A stretch of 64,000 bases of DNA from Botryococcus braunii. Its lineage: Eukaryota > Chlorophyta > Trebouxiophyceae. Positions 41,701 to 51,368 of the stretch are shown piece by piece; within the stretch, counting starts at the first letter, position 1; the number at the start of each line of letters is the position of its first letter. The notes beneath the pieces were generated by a model. It saw nothing but the letters and a program-made list of their open reading frames with translations, was not told the origin of the DNA and made no database searches. The DNA lies in assembly GCA_002005505.1 (NCBI GenBank), contig KV908354.1, forward strand, positions 784,246-848,245. Direction: 5' to 3'. The position numbers and the translations under genes are program-made.

Positions 41701-43076
41701 GTTTCGTCTTTAGTAGTGACCAAAGAGGCTGCTGCCCCTCCCCAAGCACACAACCGCTGATTACTTGAGAGGAAATACAGTCGCCCTTTTGACACAATTT
41801 CACACTCAAATCCACTCTTTTCTGCCGAAACATGGACATATTCACCCTTTTCATTGACTGAAAACTTGCAACCATCATTCACAGCCGCAGACACTGAAAA
41901 CAAATTATCAGTGGCTGTTGGAACATACTCAACTTGTGTCAACAATATGCTCCCACCACCTTTCACCGACAGTACTACATTTCCTTGTGCTTTTCTTAAT
42001 GCGCTTCCATCACTTGCAGCCAAACACAACGGCTTGGCAACATCATATGCCACCACATTTGACATAAGACGAATATCATTGCAGATATGATTAATGGCTC
42101 CTGTATCCACCAACCATTGGCCTTCTACGCCATCATGCATACCTGCAGTGGCCATGCCTGCACGAGTCCCTTGTGAATTACCTCCTTCTTGTTTTGCCAG
42201 TGCTGGACAATCAGCTTTCTTGTGTCCCACTTGATGGCAGTTGTAGCAGGTCCCACGAAATGGCCTTCCCTCATATCGTCCGGATGGCTCCTTCTTGGCT
42301 GTTGCGGCCCTCGGTACGCGTGGAACTTTATCATTGAACCCGATGGACTCTGCCACTGCGCGGATGGCCGTCAACGTCCCCTCCACACCCACTGTTGCTG
42401 TGGATGCCGTCAGTGATGCCTTGTGGGCATCAAACTGATAGGGCAGGCACTTTAAAATTGATTTCTTCAGCTTGGCAGTAGTGATGGGCATGGCATTGGT
42501 GGACAGACGCTTCGCAAGGAGTTGCTTGCGGCTGACGTACTCCTCCAATGACATTTCATTTCCCATAATCTCATCGTCAAGCAACTCCAGCCACTCATCA
42601 TTTATGTCCAAATTGGCTCCACCCTCAAACTGACTAATAATCCATTTCAGGGCAACATGAGCAGATTCCATAAATGCCACCTTTTGTGCCCACACTTCTG
42701 GAATCTTCTGAAGTAACAAGTGAAGAGCTACCGCATCGCCCTTAGTCCCGGGCATGTGTGTCTTCAGACACTGCCACACATTTTTACTCACAGCACAGTG
42801 AACAACACTCTGTCTCCAGATGTCTAAGGAGAAACCAAGCCTGTCAAGTGAAGCAGTCACTTGCAAGCTTGAATTTACCGGACTCATGGTGTCTTCGCTC
42901 CCTGACGTGCTCACGGGCCCTGAATCACGTGCTTGAACCCCGTCTGCTGTGCCACTTCCTCCCACGTCAATCTCTCCAGTGTGTCCCCCCCCCCCCCCAA
43001 TGTTGACTCCCTCAGTTGGTAATACTCGGGATGCATTAACAACGGGTCCAGCCTGTGATCCTCCACCAGTGTCCAT
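38745..43076 (-). CDS. G Gag-Pol polyprotein (1443 residues)
   Basis: A single uninterrupted frame in Ty1/copia order. Gag capsid region comes first (about residues 75-240, LDRLGFSLDIWRQSV). Zinc knuckle CYNCHQVGHKKADC near 276. Aspartic protease LVDTGAINHICND near 323. GAG-pre-integrase zinc motif (IWHRRLGHPGI to CDACIRGKQS). Integrase core with HMDVMG, RTDRGTEF and NGKVERVNR. Acidic linker, then RT (HQVDIKTAFLNGELEEEVYV) and YVDDLLIIS near 1114. RNase H has YVDSDFAGDMDTRKSTTGF and ends near the stop at 38745. All expected catalytic residues are present, so G may be autonomous. The start chosen is ATG at 43076; a run of 14 G lies about 26 codons downstream. Confidence 0.95.
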   Translation of the reverse strand: MDTGGGSQAGPVVNASRVLPTEGVNIGGGGGHTGEIDVGGSGTADGVQARDSGPVSTSGSEDTMSPVNSSLQVTASLDRLGFSLDIWRQSVVHCAVSKNVWQCLKTHMPGTKGDAVALHLLLQKIPEVWAQKVAFMESAHVALKWIISQFEGGANLDINDEWLELLDDEIMGNEMSLEEYVSRKQLLAKRLSTNAMPITTAKLKKSILKCLPYQFDAHKASLTASTATVGVEGTLTAIRAVAESIGFNDKVPRVPRAATAKKEPSGRYEGRPFRGTCYNCHQVGHKKADCPALAKQEGGNSQGTRAGMATAGMHDGVEGQWLVDTGAINHICNDIRLMSNVVAYDVAKPLCLAASDGSALRKAQGNVVLSVKGGGSILLTQVEYVPTATDNLFSVSAAVNDGCKFSVNEKGEYVHVSAEKSGFECEIVSKGRLYFLSSNQRLCAWGGAAASLVTTKDETEIWHRRLGHPGIVCMSRMMRDNFLNDLKGSTAEIEKVVTHCDACIRGKQSKTPLPTSMGAESTERLQLVHMDVMGEMPVVGLGGERYLLVLLDDFSHKCEARSFSSKAEVGQLVQEILLKWEVSTKCKVGTVRTDRGTEFVNSDLSQFFSRKGITHQTSAPYTPEQNGKVERVNRVIKERVRALLFDAEAGPELWPEAVRTVVYLLNFSAIRGKNACPNELFYGGKPACKYFKIWGCLAYVGLPERQLTALGPRSVAGMFVGYAQGSKAYRVLVKGKIVVSKDVRFVEDELGYSVASPEGEHREKDVQGLFVSDDDDVELVEEVQERVVDVPRQLAVEPALHVGNLRDALLRARGLLQQLPPAEADQQMSEEDEEREEVNQSEEDDRVDRADGQDDDPGHDAEIDSAGEEERRGGGRYDLRASVAPPDRFVPGANATSVRVHAAVIERGGEEKMSAADLVIPKHIGEAMSSPQKEYWKQAMQEELDAIEECDTFEVVNRPEVKVIPLIWVFALKTDEFGDVVRFKARLVAQGCRQVEGIDCDQTFAPVSTHACRRVLLNIAATENMSIHQVDIKTAFLNGELEEEVYVSQPPGFSNGNKKEVYRLKKALYGLKQAPRPWHKRLTRDLGEMGFKPCLSDPGLFINAGIGEARVFIVTYVDDLLIISKDDPRVQEIKCELKSRFKIHDLGEVKNFLGSEVKRDREKGVLVITNTQKIRDLAQSFGIEEGGRVYNTPMCKSFVATEQPQGEVAEEVVGSGSKLPDGHRYLELIGSLQYLANTTRPDISQAVSLLARYRAAPTTAHYKAGLRVVSYLLGTKEMGLVYGGTGQQTLEGYVDSDFAGDMDTRKSTTGFVFMLNGGAVSWGSKKQQSVATSTVEAEYIAASHATKEGVWLGSLLGELGRVVRGVKLMMDNMGCIANLQNHVLSKYTKHISVCYHQAREKVAWGQILPEYVATDENVADLFTKPLNSPSFLKHRDSLRMGMV

Positions 43077-43774
43077 GATGGAAGTCTATCAAACAGAAAC
43101 GTTGAAAAGTTGGACCAAACGCGGAACTGGTACTGTACTATAGAGATGTACTCCCTATATTTAGTGTACCAGGAAGATATCAATGGATTTGGATTTCCCT
43201 TTTCTACCACTCCCTTTTCTACGTGTAAGAAAGGGCTGTTATCATAGAAGCATGCACCAGCTGACTTGCACAGATACCTCAACCTGCTAAGCACTGTCAG
43301 AAAGTAATGAAACTCCCAATCTTCCTTGGGCAACTGAGTGCTGTAGGTAGTTGCAACAGCAGTCACTATGTACTCTTTTCTCACGTGATTTTCGATCCAC
43401 AGTTCTTCCCACTTCAGCAAGACAATCGGCTTTTCAGGAAAACCTTTCCTTAACTCATCAAGCCACTCTTCTGAGCACTCAATCTGATTCTCTTCACAAT
43501 CAAGCACGTGACCCCTCTTTGCTGCTTCTACAAATATATAATTTGCACGTATCACAGGATTCGGAAGGTTTTCCAAGCGAATGTCTTGATGATGAACGAT
43601 AAGTTTTCTATGACACCACACGTGAGGGTTATGCCCTGGATGTTCAAGATCCAGATATAAACCAGGTCTACCAACGTCACCAAAGACTTCCACAGTCACC
43701 TCAACATACGGAAGTGGATAGTTTGTTCTTACTAGCGGCTTTCCGGGATCAGTTGGTCGCTTGGTTCTTCGCAT
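42911..43774 (-). CDS. Unrecognised ORF upstream of gag in copia G
   Basis: From ATG at 43774, about 20 bases inside the primer site, a 287-codon frame ends at 42911 and overlaps the start of gag-pol by 166 bases. Codon and residue content look like a real globular protein, with many aromatic and charged residues and few low-complexity runs. Segments include YVEVTVEVFGDVGRPGLYLD, KLIVHHQDIRLENLPNPVI and IVLLKWEELWIENHVRKEY. I recognise no domain, signal peptide or membrane segment. Ty1/copia elements normally have gag as the first frame. It could be a captured host sequence, an accessory protein or an N-terminal extension reached by a -1 shift. Function unknown. Confidence 0.6.
   Translation of the reverse strand: MRRTKRPTDPGKPLVRTNYPLPYVEVTVEVFGDVGRPGLYLDLEHPGHNPHVWCHRKLIVHHQDIRLENLPNPVIRANYIFVEAAKRGHVLDCEENQIECSEEWLDELRKGFPEKPIVLLKWEELWIENHVRKEYIVTAVATTYSTQLPKEDWEFHYFLTVLSRLRYLCKSAGACFYDNSPFLHVEKGVVEKGNPNPLISSWYTKYREYISIVQYQFRVWSNFSTFLFDRLPSWTLVEDHRLDPLLMHPEYYQLRESTLGGGGDTLERLTWEEVAQQTGFKHVIQGP
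42985..42998 (-). other. Run of 14 G (sense) in the ORF/gag-pol overlap
   Basis: On the plus strand 14 C. Both overlapping frames read it as glycines. The gag-pol frame is -1 relative to the upstream ORF, so slippage here could join them. Confidence 0.5.
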
Positions 43775-43794
43775 GCTCCATTGGAGATTGCAGC

Positions 43795-43807
43795 GGGACC
43801 CATAACC
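43795..43807 (-). promoter_or_regulatory. Half-tRNA primer site of G
   Basis: The plus strand reads GGGACCCATAACC, close to the anticodon region of plant initiator tRNA (GGGCCCATAACC). On the minus strand it lies three bases after the 5' LTR end. Confidence 0.65.
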
Positions 43808-43810
43808 TAT

Positions 43811-44614
43811 TGTTGTGTTAGAGTTGATGTCCGTATTTGTAGAATAAGCACCTGTTCGCAACCGTAAGTATCTGTCACATACTCAAGCATTCGCATCAGT
43901 TATGACGTCGTCCTCGTAACTGACCACCGCTGCCCACACGTGTATACACTTACACTTATGCAGCTCGCACTGTCTCAAAAGACAGAAAACAACAACCTCC
44001 GATATTCTCTCACGCAGCCCACATGCACAAGTATAGCATGATATCAGTGAGAGCAATACTCCGGCAGGTCTCAGACAGGTCCTTTAGTGTTCACACTCAA
44101 AGGACTCCAGGCAACTCAAAGATGAAGTTCCAACTGTCTGAGGACCACGCTGCCGACCTGCCCCTCCTAGCCTGATCGTGCGTTATGCACAATCGCAGAT
44201 CACCGCTGACAAGTGTACTTTATCACCACATCCTAAGTGTGTGAAGTACACTTGTCACATCCACGAAGTACAGACTTATGCTGTAACTTATACACCTGTC
44301 CTACACGTGTACACTCACAATAGGATCTCCATCATGGTTCTTTGAACTTCACTGACTGAGATCTGTACTTGCGTGATAGGCTATGAACTCATGTCACCCA
44401 CGGAGAACTTTCTCTCCAGGTCTCCTAGTATATAACGGCAATTTTTGTGTCCTGATGCAGGCGTTTTTTTCTCACATCATATGTCCCTCTATTCACTTTA
44501 TGTGACGTGTCCAAAACCAATGGTGTGAACGAGAGAGAGCTCCCATACTTACGTATGCGTATCTCCGCACAAGCAGATCCGTACCTTATGTGATCTCTTT
44601 CCCAAGACACAACA
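43811..44614 (-). repeat. 5' LTR of G
   Basis: 804 bp, partner of 37827-38630, with GTACCTTATG at 44581-44590. Confidence 0.93.
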
Positions 44615-44964
44615 TCCACCACTGGCTATGTTCTATCAGTCTATGGTAGTGCCGTGGTTTGGGGAAGCAAGAAGCAGAGCTCAGTTGCTACCTCAACTGT
44701 GCAAGCCGAGTTTATGGCAGCCGGCCATATTGTGAAGGAAGCCAACTGGCTTAGGGGCTTCTTGGAAGAGATCGGGGCTGCACCTTGGAGAGTCAAAATT
44801 TTCTGTGACAACCAAGGATGCATTTCCAATTTACGGAACCCCCTTTATTCCAAATTCACGAAGCACGTTGCAGTAAGCTTCCACTATGCTAGGGAAGCTA
44901 TGGCACTTGGGCAGGTAGATATCCTCTATGTAGAATCTGCTCGAAATGTGGCTGACATTATGAC
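44615..44964 (+). pseudogene. E+ RNase H, last part
   Basis: Resumes at STTGYVLSVYGSAVVWGSKK and runs through VKIFCDNQGCISNLRNPLYS to NVADIMT, where the E-2 LTR starts. It matches the end of E-2 RNase H closely. Confidence 0.85.
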
Positions 44965-45665
44965 TGTAAAAGGTTATGGGCAGAGGCGTATCCCGTAAGC
45001 AAGCAGACAGGTCGTAAGTTCGTGCCTCTCCAGCTACAGTCCTTGACGACTGTCTGCTCTTTAGACACATGCAACTGCATGAACAAGACTGGCATCCTTA
45101 TGTGCCCAGTATCTTTCCAAACCAGTTCCGTTACATGTTGATCTGTCAATGAGCATCTACACACGGATAAGCTCCTGACGGCTGAAAGCAAGTACCTTCC
45201 TATACTCAATCAAGACTCCGTCCCTTAGCTGTTTGGGAGACTTGATTGTACACTAAGATGGTTCACTTACAAACAAGCAATCAAACATGAACACATTACC
45301 AATACACACCCTTCGTCACCGCACCTGTAAGCAAGCAGACAGGTCGTAAGTTCGTGCCTCTCCAGCTACAGTCCTTGACGACTGTCTGCTCTTTAGACAC
45401 ATGCAACTGCATGAACAAGACTGGCATCCTTATGTGCCCAGTATCTTTCCAAACCAGTTGCTCGACTATGCGGTGATCGCAGCTTTAATAGTCCTTTCAC
45501 ACTAACGTGTAATCTAGATCAGATTGTACCTTATGTTCGAAATAAACCTCATCCGAACGTGTCTTGAGGTACCTTATGTGGATAGTGGACCCGTTTCTTT
45601 ATAATGTACATTTGAAGATCACCTAAAGCACAAGGGATTCTATAATGTATGTTCACAACTCAACA
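44965..45665 (-). repeat. 3' LTR of E-2 (701 bp)
   Basis: Plus-strand ends TGTAAAAGG and CTCAACA. The internal direct repeat lies at about 45000-45128 and 45326-45455. A minus-strand polypurine tract follows at 45666-45678. It contains GGTTATGGGC near its outer end. Confidence 0.85.
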
Positions 45666-45685
45666 CTTCCCCTTGCCTGCATGCT

Positions 45686-47233
45686 TTATGTGTATCTTCT
45701 CAAACCTAGTGAATCACGATCACAAACAAACACGGGCTTAGCAAGTGGCTTGGTCATAATGTCAGCCACATTTTGAGCAGATTCTACATAGAGGATATCT
45801 ACCTGCCCAAGTGCCATAGCTTCCCTAGCATAGTGGAAGCTTACTGCAACATGCTTTGTGAATTTGGAATAAAGGGGGTTCCGTAAATTGGAAATGTATC
45901 CTTGGTTGTCACAGAAAATTTTGACTCTCCAAGGTGCAGCCCCGATCTCTTCCAAGAAGCCCCTAAGCCAGTTGGCTTCCTTCACAATATGGCCGGCTGC
46001 CATAAACTCGGGTTGCACAGTTGAGGTAGCAACTGAGCTCTGCTTCTTGCTTCCCCAAACCACGGCACTACCATAGACTGATAAAACATAGCCAGTGGTG
46101 GAATACCTGTGGTCCAGGTCCCCAGCATAGTCGGCATCAACATAGCCTTCTAGCTCAGGCCCCTTTTTACCCAGAGTAAGAGCTAATTCTCTCGTATCTC
46201 TCAAGTACTTCAGCACTCGAATGGCCTCATTCCAGTGTAAGGTAGTGGGTGTCATTCTATACCTTGACAAGTCTCCAACAGCCTGAGAAATGTCAGGCCG
46301 GGTCGTATTGGCAATATATAGCAACGATCCAATCAACTCACAGTATCGATGACCAGGTGGCAGTGGGGTACCTGCCCCATGTGACAAACCATCTGAGGAC
46401 TCGGGTCTGCTGCTAGCCACGAAGTCCTTGGACATGGGGGTATCAACCACACGCCCATCATCAGCAACACAAAACTTTTCCACAAGAGCATCAATCTTGG
46501 GAGTGCAACTCATGGAAATAGTGCCCTGAACTCTATTGCGTAGGACCTGACACCCCAGGAAATCATTCGCCTCTCCCAAATCATGGATGGTGAAGTCCTT
46601 CTTCAACAACTCTTTCCCCCACTCAATCTCTGCAACCAATCTGGCAACTATGAGAAGATCATCAACATAAACAAGAATAAAGGACAGGTTGCCATCAGGG
46701 GCCCTCCTGATGTATACACCCGCATCGCTCTTGCACACATTATACCCCATCACGCTCAACTTGTCGCTCAAGGTCTTGTGCGAAGCCCGTGGGGCTTGTT
46801 TTAGACCGTATAGTGCCTTCCTGAGCTTGCACACAACCCTCGTGTTGCCATTCTCAAATCCTGGTGGTTGGGTCACATAGACCTCTTCCTCCAACTCTCC
46901 ATTGAGAAAAGCCGTCTTGATATCCACTTGGTGGATCTCAAGATTCTGTGTGGCAGCCACTGCCAGCACAGCCCTCCTTGCCCCATAGCTGCTGGTGGGT
47001 GCAAATACCTCCCCAACATCTATCCCAGGGATCTGTCTACACCCTTGGGCAACTAACCTCGCTTCAAAGCGAGTAACATTCCCATGTGCATCAATTTTAG
47101 TGGAGAATATCCAATGGACAGGAATAACTTTTTGTCCATGTGGTCTGTCCACATACTCTAGAACCTCATGGGTATCAAGGGGATCCATCTCTTCCCTCAT
47201 TGCTTGTTGCCAAAATCCCACTGAGGGGAGCAT
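45686..47233 (-). CDS. E-2 copia RT and RNase H (intact part of pol)
   Basis: The 515-codon frame holds EEMDPLDTHEVLEYVDRPHG, VAQGCRQIPGIDVGEVFAPT, HQVDIKTAFLNGELEEEVYV, the catalytic VYVDDLLIVAR near residue 186 and RNase H (YVDADYAGDLDHRYSTTGYV to NVADIMTKPLAKPVF), then the stop at 45686. The polypurine tract and LTR begin right after. RT and RNase H residues are all present. Upstream frames are broken, so no full polyprotein can form. Confidence 0.9.
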   Translation of the reverse strand: MLPSVGFWQQAMREEMDPLDTHEVLEYVDRPHGQKVIPVHWIFSTKIDAHGNVTRFEARLVAQGCRQIPGIDVGEVFAPTSSYGARRAVLAVAATQNLEIHQVDIKTAFLNGELEEEVYVTQPPGFENGNTRVVCKLRKALYGLKQAPRASHKTLSDKLSVMGYNVCKSDAGVYIRRAPDGNLSFILVYVDDLLIVARLVAEIEWGKELLKKDFTIHDLGEANDFLGCQVLRNRVQGTISMSCTPKIDALVEKFCVADDGRVVDTPMSKDFVASSRPESSDGLSHGAGTPLPPGHRYCELIGSLLYIANTTRPDISQAVGDLSRYRMTPTTLHWNEAIRVLKYLRDTRELALTLGKKGPELEGYVDADYAGDLDHRYSTTGYVLSVYGSAVVWGSKKQSSVATSTVQPEFMAAGHIVKEANWLRGFLEEIGAAPWRVKIFCDNQGYISNLRNPLYSKFTKHVAVSFHYAREAMALGQVDILYVESAQNVADIMTKPLAKPVFVCDRDSLGLRRYT

Positions 47234-47950
47234 TGGGCTTCCCTCAGGTTAGATGGCACGTGAACCTTTCCCAGCTTGACATAAGGTACATTTTGTACCT
47301 TATGCTGAGACTTTGCAGTACTGTCAGCACTCCTGGGACTGTTGTCTTTTATATCCCTCTGATCCTGGTTCCCAGAATAAGGTACATTTTGTACCTTATG
47401 TTGAGATCCTGCAGTACAGCCAGAACTGCCAGAGCCCTCCCCAACTCTCTCTCTTGAACTGCCAGACTCATACGCTCCACCATTACAATCATTCACCTTT
47501 CTCAATACAGGTGGAAGCAGCAGCTCTCTCTCTCTCCTGGACTCACACCTAGGTACACTACTCTGACTTTCCTGAGCTGCGCCTATTGTGTCAGGCTGCA
47601 CCCCATAAGCATGATTGGTTCCCAGCTCAACTTGGCTACGTGCTTCCCCTGCTGCTGGCACTTCTAGCCCACTACTCTCCTCGCTAACATCTTCTCCAAG
47701 CATAGCCTCCCCTGTCTCAACCTGCCGCTGCAAATCAGGGAGACCTACCAAAGGTGGCTCACTCACAAGTACCTGGCCGGAGCCAGGGTCATGCATGGGA
47801 CCCCTACGGAGTCCCTCCTAGCCTTGCGCTGTTCATAACGCTGATCCCTTGTGAGGGTGGTTCCTGGGGGAAGTCTATGTTGAGACGTCCCCTGGAACCT
47901 GACCCCCTCCTACATCTTCTGCAGTTTGTCCAGTTGCGAGTGCGCTTCAG
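47197..47950 (-). pseudogene. E-2 spacer between integrase and RT
   Basis: Ser/Gly/Gln/Arg-rich coding sequence (SGQVLVSEPPLVGLPDLQRQ) in shifted frames. Two perfect hyphenated palindromes lie at 47281-47303 and 47377-47399. Confidence 0.75.
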
Positions 47951-48899
47951 CACCCCCCCGAGCTAAATTTTGAAGATGGCCCAGCACTGACCATGACTGC
48001 TGTGAGGTCTCTGAAGTGGCAGGGGAACCATCCTGGCTGCTGGGGGCTCCAGCCACAGGTCCGACTGAGCTCCTCAGCCTGCTGTGATCCTCTGGAGAGC
48101 TGGCAGTGGTAGCAGGAGATCCAGTGGGCTTGCACTCCACCACTGGGTCATCCTCTGCTTCCCATAAATTCACGGGAATGGCTGTTGGTGAGCTGGGGAC
48201 ATTGGAATTGCCTCCCCTGCCCTGCGAGGACGCTCCTGAGAGCCATTGAGAGGATCCAGGTTGCACCTTAGACATACCCACTCTCTCCCCTCCTCTCAAA
48301 TGCTCAAGGAATGTAACGTCCCTGCTCTCTTTCCATACACCATTGCCTACGTACACTCTATAGGCCTTAGACTGTGGGCAGTACCCAGTGAACATGCCTG
48401 GAATGGTCTTTGGTCCAAATACAGACCGCTGACCTGGGGGAATGTGAACAAGTGCCACACAGCCCCATGTGCGCAAGGAAGCAACATCAGGCTTTACCCC
48501 ATAGAACATATCAGTAGGGGTCAGAGGCCTGCCTGTGGTGCGGCCCACGTTGTAAAGCAGGGTGGCAGACTCCAGTGCCTCCTTCCACAAGGAAGGGTCT
48601 GCTGCAGCGTGCACCAACAGGGTCCTTGTGCGCTCCTTCAGAGTCCGATTCATGCGCTCAGCAACTCCATTTTGCTGAGGCGTGGATGGAGCTGAGGTCT
48701 CCATTATAGTGCCCTGCTGAGCACAAAATTCTTTGAACTGCTGATTCAGAAATTCTGTCCCTCTATCAGATCTCACACACTTCACCACTTTCTCATGAAA
48801 TGTCTGCCAGTACTTCAAGAGCTCAATGAGGGCCTTGGGAATGGCTTGTTTTAACTTCACAACCAATGAGGCTATCAGATGGGATTTTTCATCAACCAC
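47910..48899 (-). pseudogene. E-2 integrase core and C-terminus
   Basis: The core has SDRGTEF and QQNGVAERMNRTL, so the second Asp and the Glu are present. Then GCVALVHIPPGQRSVFGPKT and the spacer start. The first Asp (HVDTVGP) is in another frame (48970 onward) owing to a small deletion near 48920. Confidence 0.83.
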
Positions 48900-48919
48900 G
48901 GTAAACCAAAAACGCTCCC

Positions 48920-50036
48920 CGTGATTGCAGCTGGTGAAATGGGCCCCACAGTGTCCACATGCACTCTATCTAACACACTCTCTGCAGGCCTAGAGGAAGC
49001 TGGAAAGGGGGGGCGAGAATGTTTCCCTTGTATACATGACTCACACTGGGGAGAACACTCTGAGCATGGAGCAAGGGACACATTGATCCAGTGACCAGAT
49101 CTTCGTTGTCCAACCTTGTCATACTCTTAACCCCAGGATGCCCCAACCTTGCATGCCACAGTAGTCGATCTGTACACACGTGCCCTTTCCTAGCATGATA
49201 CAAGGCAACATGAGGACTGGACTGTGGCTGCGCATCATGCTGGCTCTTGACCGGACACACCCATTCTAAAAAAAACAGCGCTCGCTCTCTGGCTATCTGA
49301 CCAGACCAGCCTGCTGGGCCTTTCATGGTCGTGTACCCACATGCACTGTCAGTGAGGAATGATGCTCCATCATGAATGGCTCCTGTGACAGCACACACTG
49401 CACATTATGCAGCCAAGACACCTCTTGTCTAGCATTGACCAGACACACAGACCCAGTTGCAACTATCCCTCCTTTGGCGTCAGAAGTGGCCAAATGAAGA
49501 GGGAGGGGTTGGGCATGCATGACTGGGTTGTGTAGTAAAGACAGATCATTTAGAAGGTGCACCGATGCACCACTATCTATCAGCCACGAGGTAATGCAAG
49601 CCCCATGAGACGTAGGGGTAAGCACATTCAACGAAACGAACATAGGCTCACCAGCACCTGGAGGAGGTGGTGGTGGGAGATGCCAGACTGGGAAGAAGGG
49701 GAAGATAGTGGACACAGGTCCAGGAGCATGTGAGGTTGACACGGGAGGGCCTCCTCTGGATTGGCCAGCATCCCACCAGCTGGCTTGTTGCTGAGGAGCT
49801 CAAGTTCCCCACCACGCAGCTGGGCCCGCACTTGCAGCTTGCATTGTGCCATGTAGAGCTTGCAGCCTCTTCAGTTCCAGGCACTCCCTCCAGGAATGTC
49901 CCGTCCTGTTGCAGAAGCGACACTCCAGTTCCTCCTTTGGCCTCCTGCCACGTCCAGACCCTCGCCCCCTGCCTCCAGCGTTGTGAGCAGAAGGGCCATA
50001 GGGGCCTGACCATCAGCATGTGCTCCAGCTACCACT
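48920..50036 (-). pseudogene. E-2 integrase zinc region, protease and gag zinc knuckle (broken frames)
   Basis: Pieces read LLWHARLGHPGVKSM, CESCIQGKHS, WLIDSGASVHLLNDLSLL and a Cys-rich knuckle region near 49890-49930 in at least three frames. Frames change near 49395 and near 50000 relative to E+. Confidence 0.75.
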
Positions 50037-50041
50037 CCTGG

Positions 50042-50491
50042 TTTAACGAAGTGAGACGTGTAACTAAGATTTATAACAAGCTAAGCAAGGGTATCAGGCA
50101 AGGGTGACACCGAAGGTAGAAATCGAAGTTCCAATCCGTTACAAGTTCGCAGCCCTCCTCACGCAGGTCGTCCGAGTCTCCAAAGAACAATATATAATGA
50201 ACAATGTAGAGAATGCTAGATGTCTCACTCGTAGCAGCAAACCCAAAGACAATGATAACCACCCGAGTTCCTAGTCCACCTATGCGCGGATCCGGCTACG
50301 TCGTCCCTCTACGAGATGCTCTCGCGAGCATAACGATATGGATGACGAGAGGAGACCCACTAGGATATTACAGTCATTTTCCTACACACAAGGACAACGA
50401 GATCTACTCGTATCCCAAAGGGCACGAAGAAACATGAACTACGCGCACATCCTACGTGAGACGCGTCGCGCTGACGCGGCACCTCACTACA
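50042..50491 (-). repeat. 3' LTR of A-
   Basis: 450 bp; purine tract (minus strand) at 50492-50504. Confidence 0.93.
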
Positions 50492-51368
50492 TACTCCCCC
50501 CCTTATTCCTGTGCGTCCCCGCGCAGAAGGCAGAGCGCAACAACAAACAGACAAGGCAAACAAAGGAACAGAAAGACCTTCCAACATGCGGAGACTCAGA
50601 CTTAGACCTACGGGCAACCCGCCTCCCGTGTTGCCAGACCCCAGCCGAATGCTGCGTATCGGGGTCCCCACCATAATGCAATAAGAACAAGGATCAGGCA
50701 TGACTAACAGAACAAAAGACAAAACACTGAAAGAAAAACGAAAGTCCACATGATGAACAGCCAAAATGAGACACAAGGGCAGAGCTAAAAGTCCAGATGT
50801 CCAAAAGTCCAGAGTCCAAGGGGAGTCCAATTTCCACATATAGTCCAGTATTACGCCAGTATTGCACCATATTGATCAGGTGTGGTAGTGAAGTGAAAAG
50901 GCCATACACCTAATGTGCACAAAAATCTATCCAGGTAAGGGACCCATGGTCAACCCTACCGGGTAAGGCAGCCTTACCCTAGCCTATCCAAAGTCCATAT
51001 GGCCATACAGAGAGACCCCTCCAAGGAGGGCCAACCGGTCGACGGGACCCTAAGGGTGGACCCTAGGAGTCGTGCCCTTGGGAGGCAATGGCGGGAGCCC
51101 GTGACTCTCTCTGTATTCTTCCACTTTCTTGTGGCAACAACGCGTGACCTGTGCAAGTTATTTCCAGCTATCCTCATTTGGCTCGTTCGGATCGTACAGA
51201 GTGCGGCCGCGTTCGCCAGTGAGTGGCTTGTGATCCACAATGCCACCACACCCGGGATCCACGATACATCCACACCCATGTCCTTAACAATTGTGCTAGA
51301 GTATAAGCATCAGCTTTCATTGTTGTAGCAGCAAAATGAGCACACTTGTTAAGCCTATCCACGACAAA
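50492..51368 (-). other. A- 3' region with integrase stub and chromodomain-like tail
   Basis: The same structure as 12339-12877 plus 20523-20860 of A1: truncated integrase just left of 51368, chromodomain-like tail, then non-coding sequence and polypurine tract. Confidence 0.7.

Larger units (their letters stand above)
37827..44614 (-). mobile_element. Copia element G, complete
   Basis: Two 804-bp LTRs (37827-38630 and 43811-44614) differ at roughly ten positions. TCCAC flanks both ends (37822-37826 and 44615-44619). On the minus strand: 5' LTR, primer site, extra ORF, gag-pol, polypurine tract, 3' LTR. Length 6788 bp. It is the only element here with an uninterrupted gag-pol. Confidence 0.95.
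31453..44964 (+). mobile_element. Copia element E+ (interrupted by solo A LTR and by G)
   Basis: Starts with a 5' LTR (TGTTGAGTTC) within E-1. It carries gag, protease, integrase, RT and RNase H in Ty1/copia order and is cut at 44964 by E-2 (flank ATGAC). Its 3' end lies outside. Several stops and frameshifts make it inactive. Confidence 0.88.
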
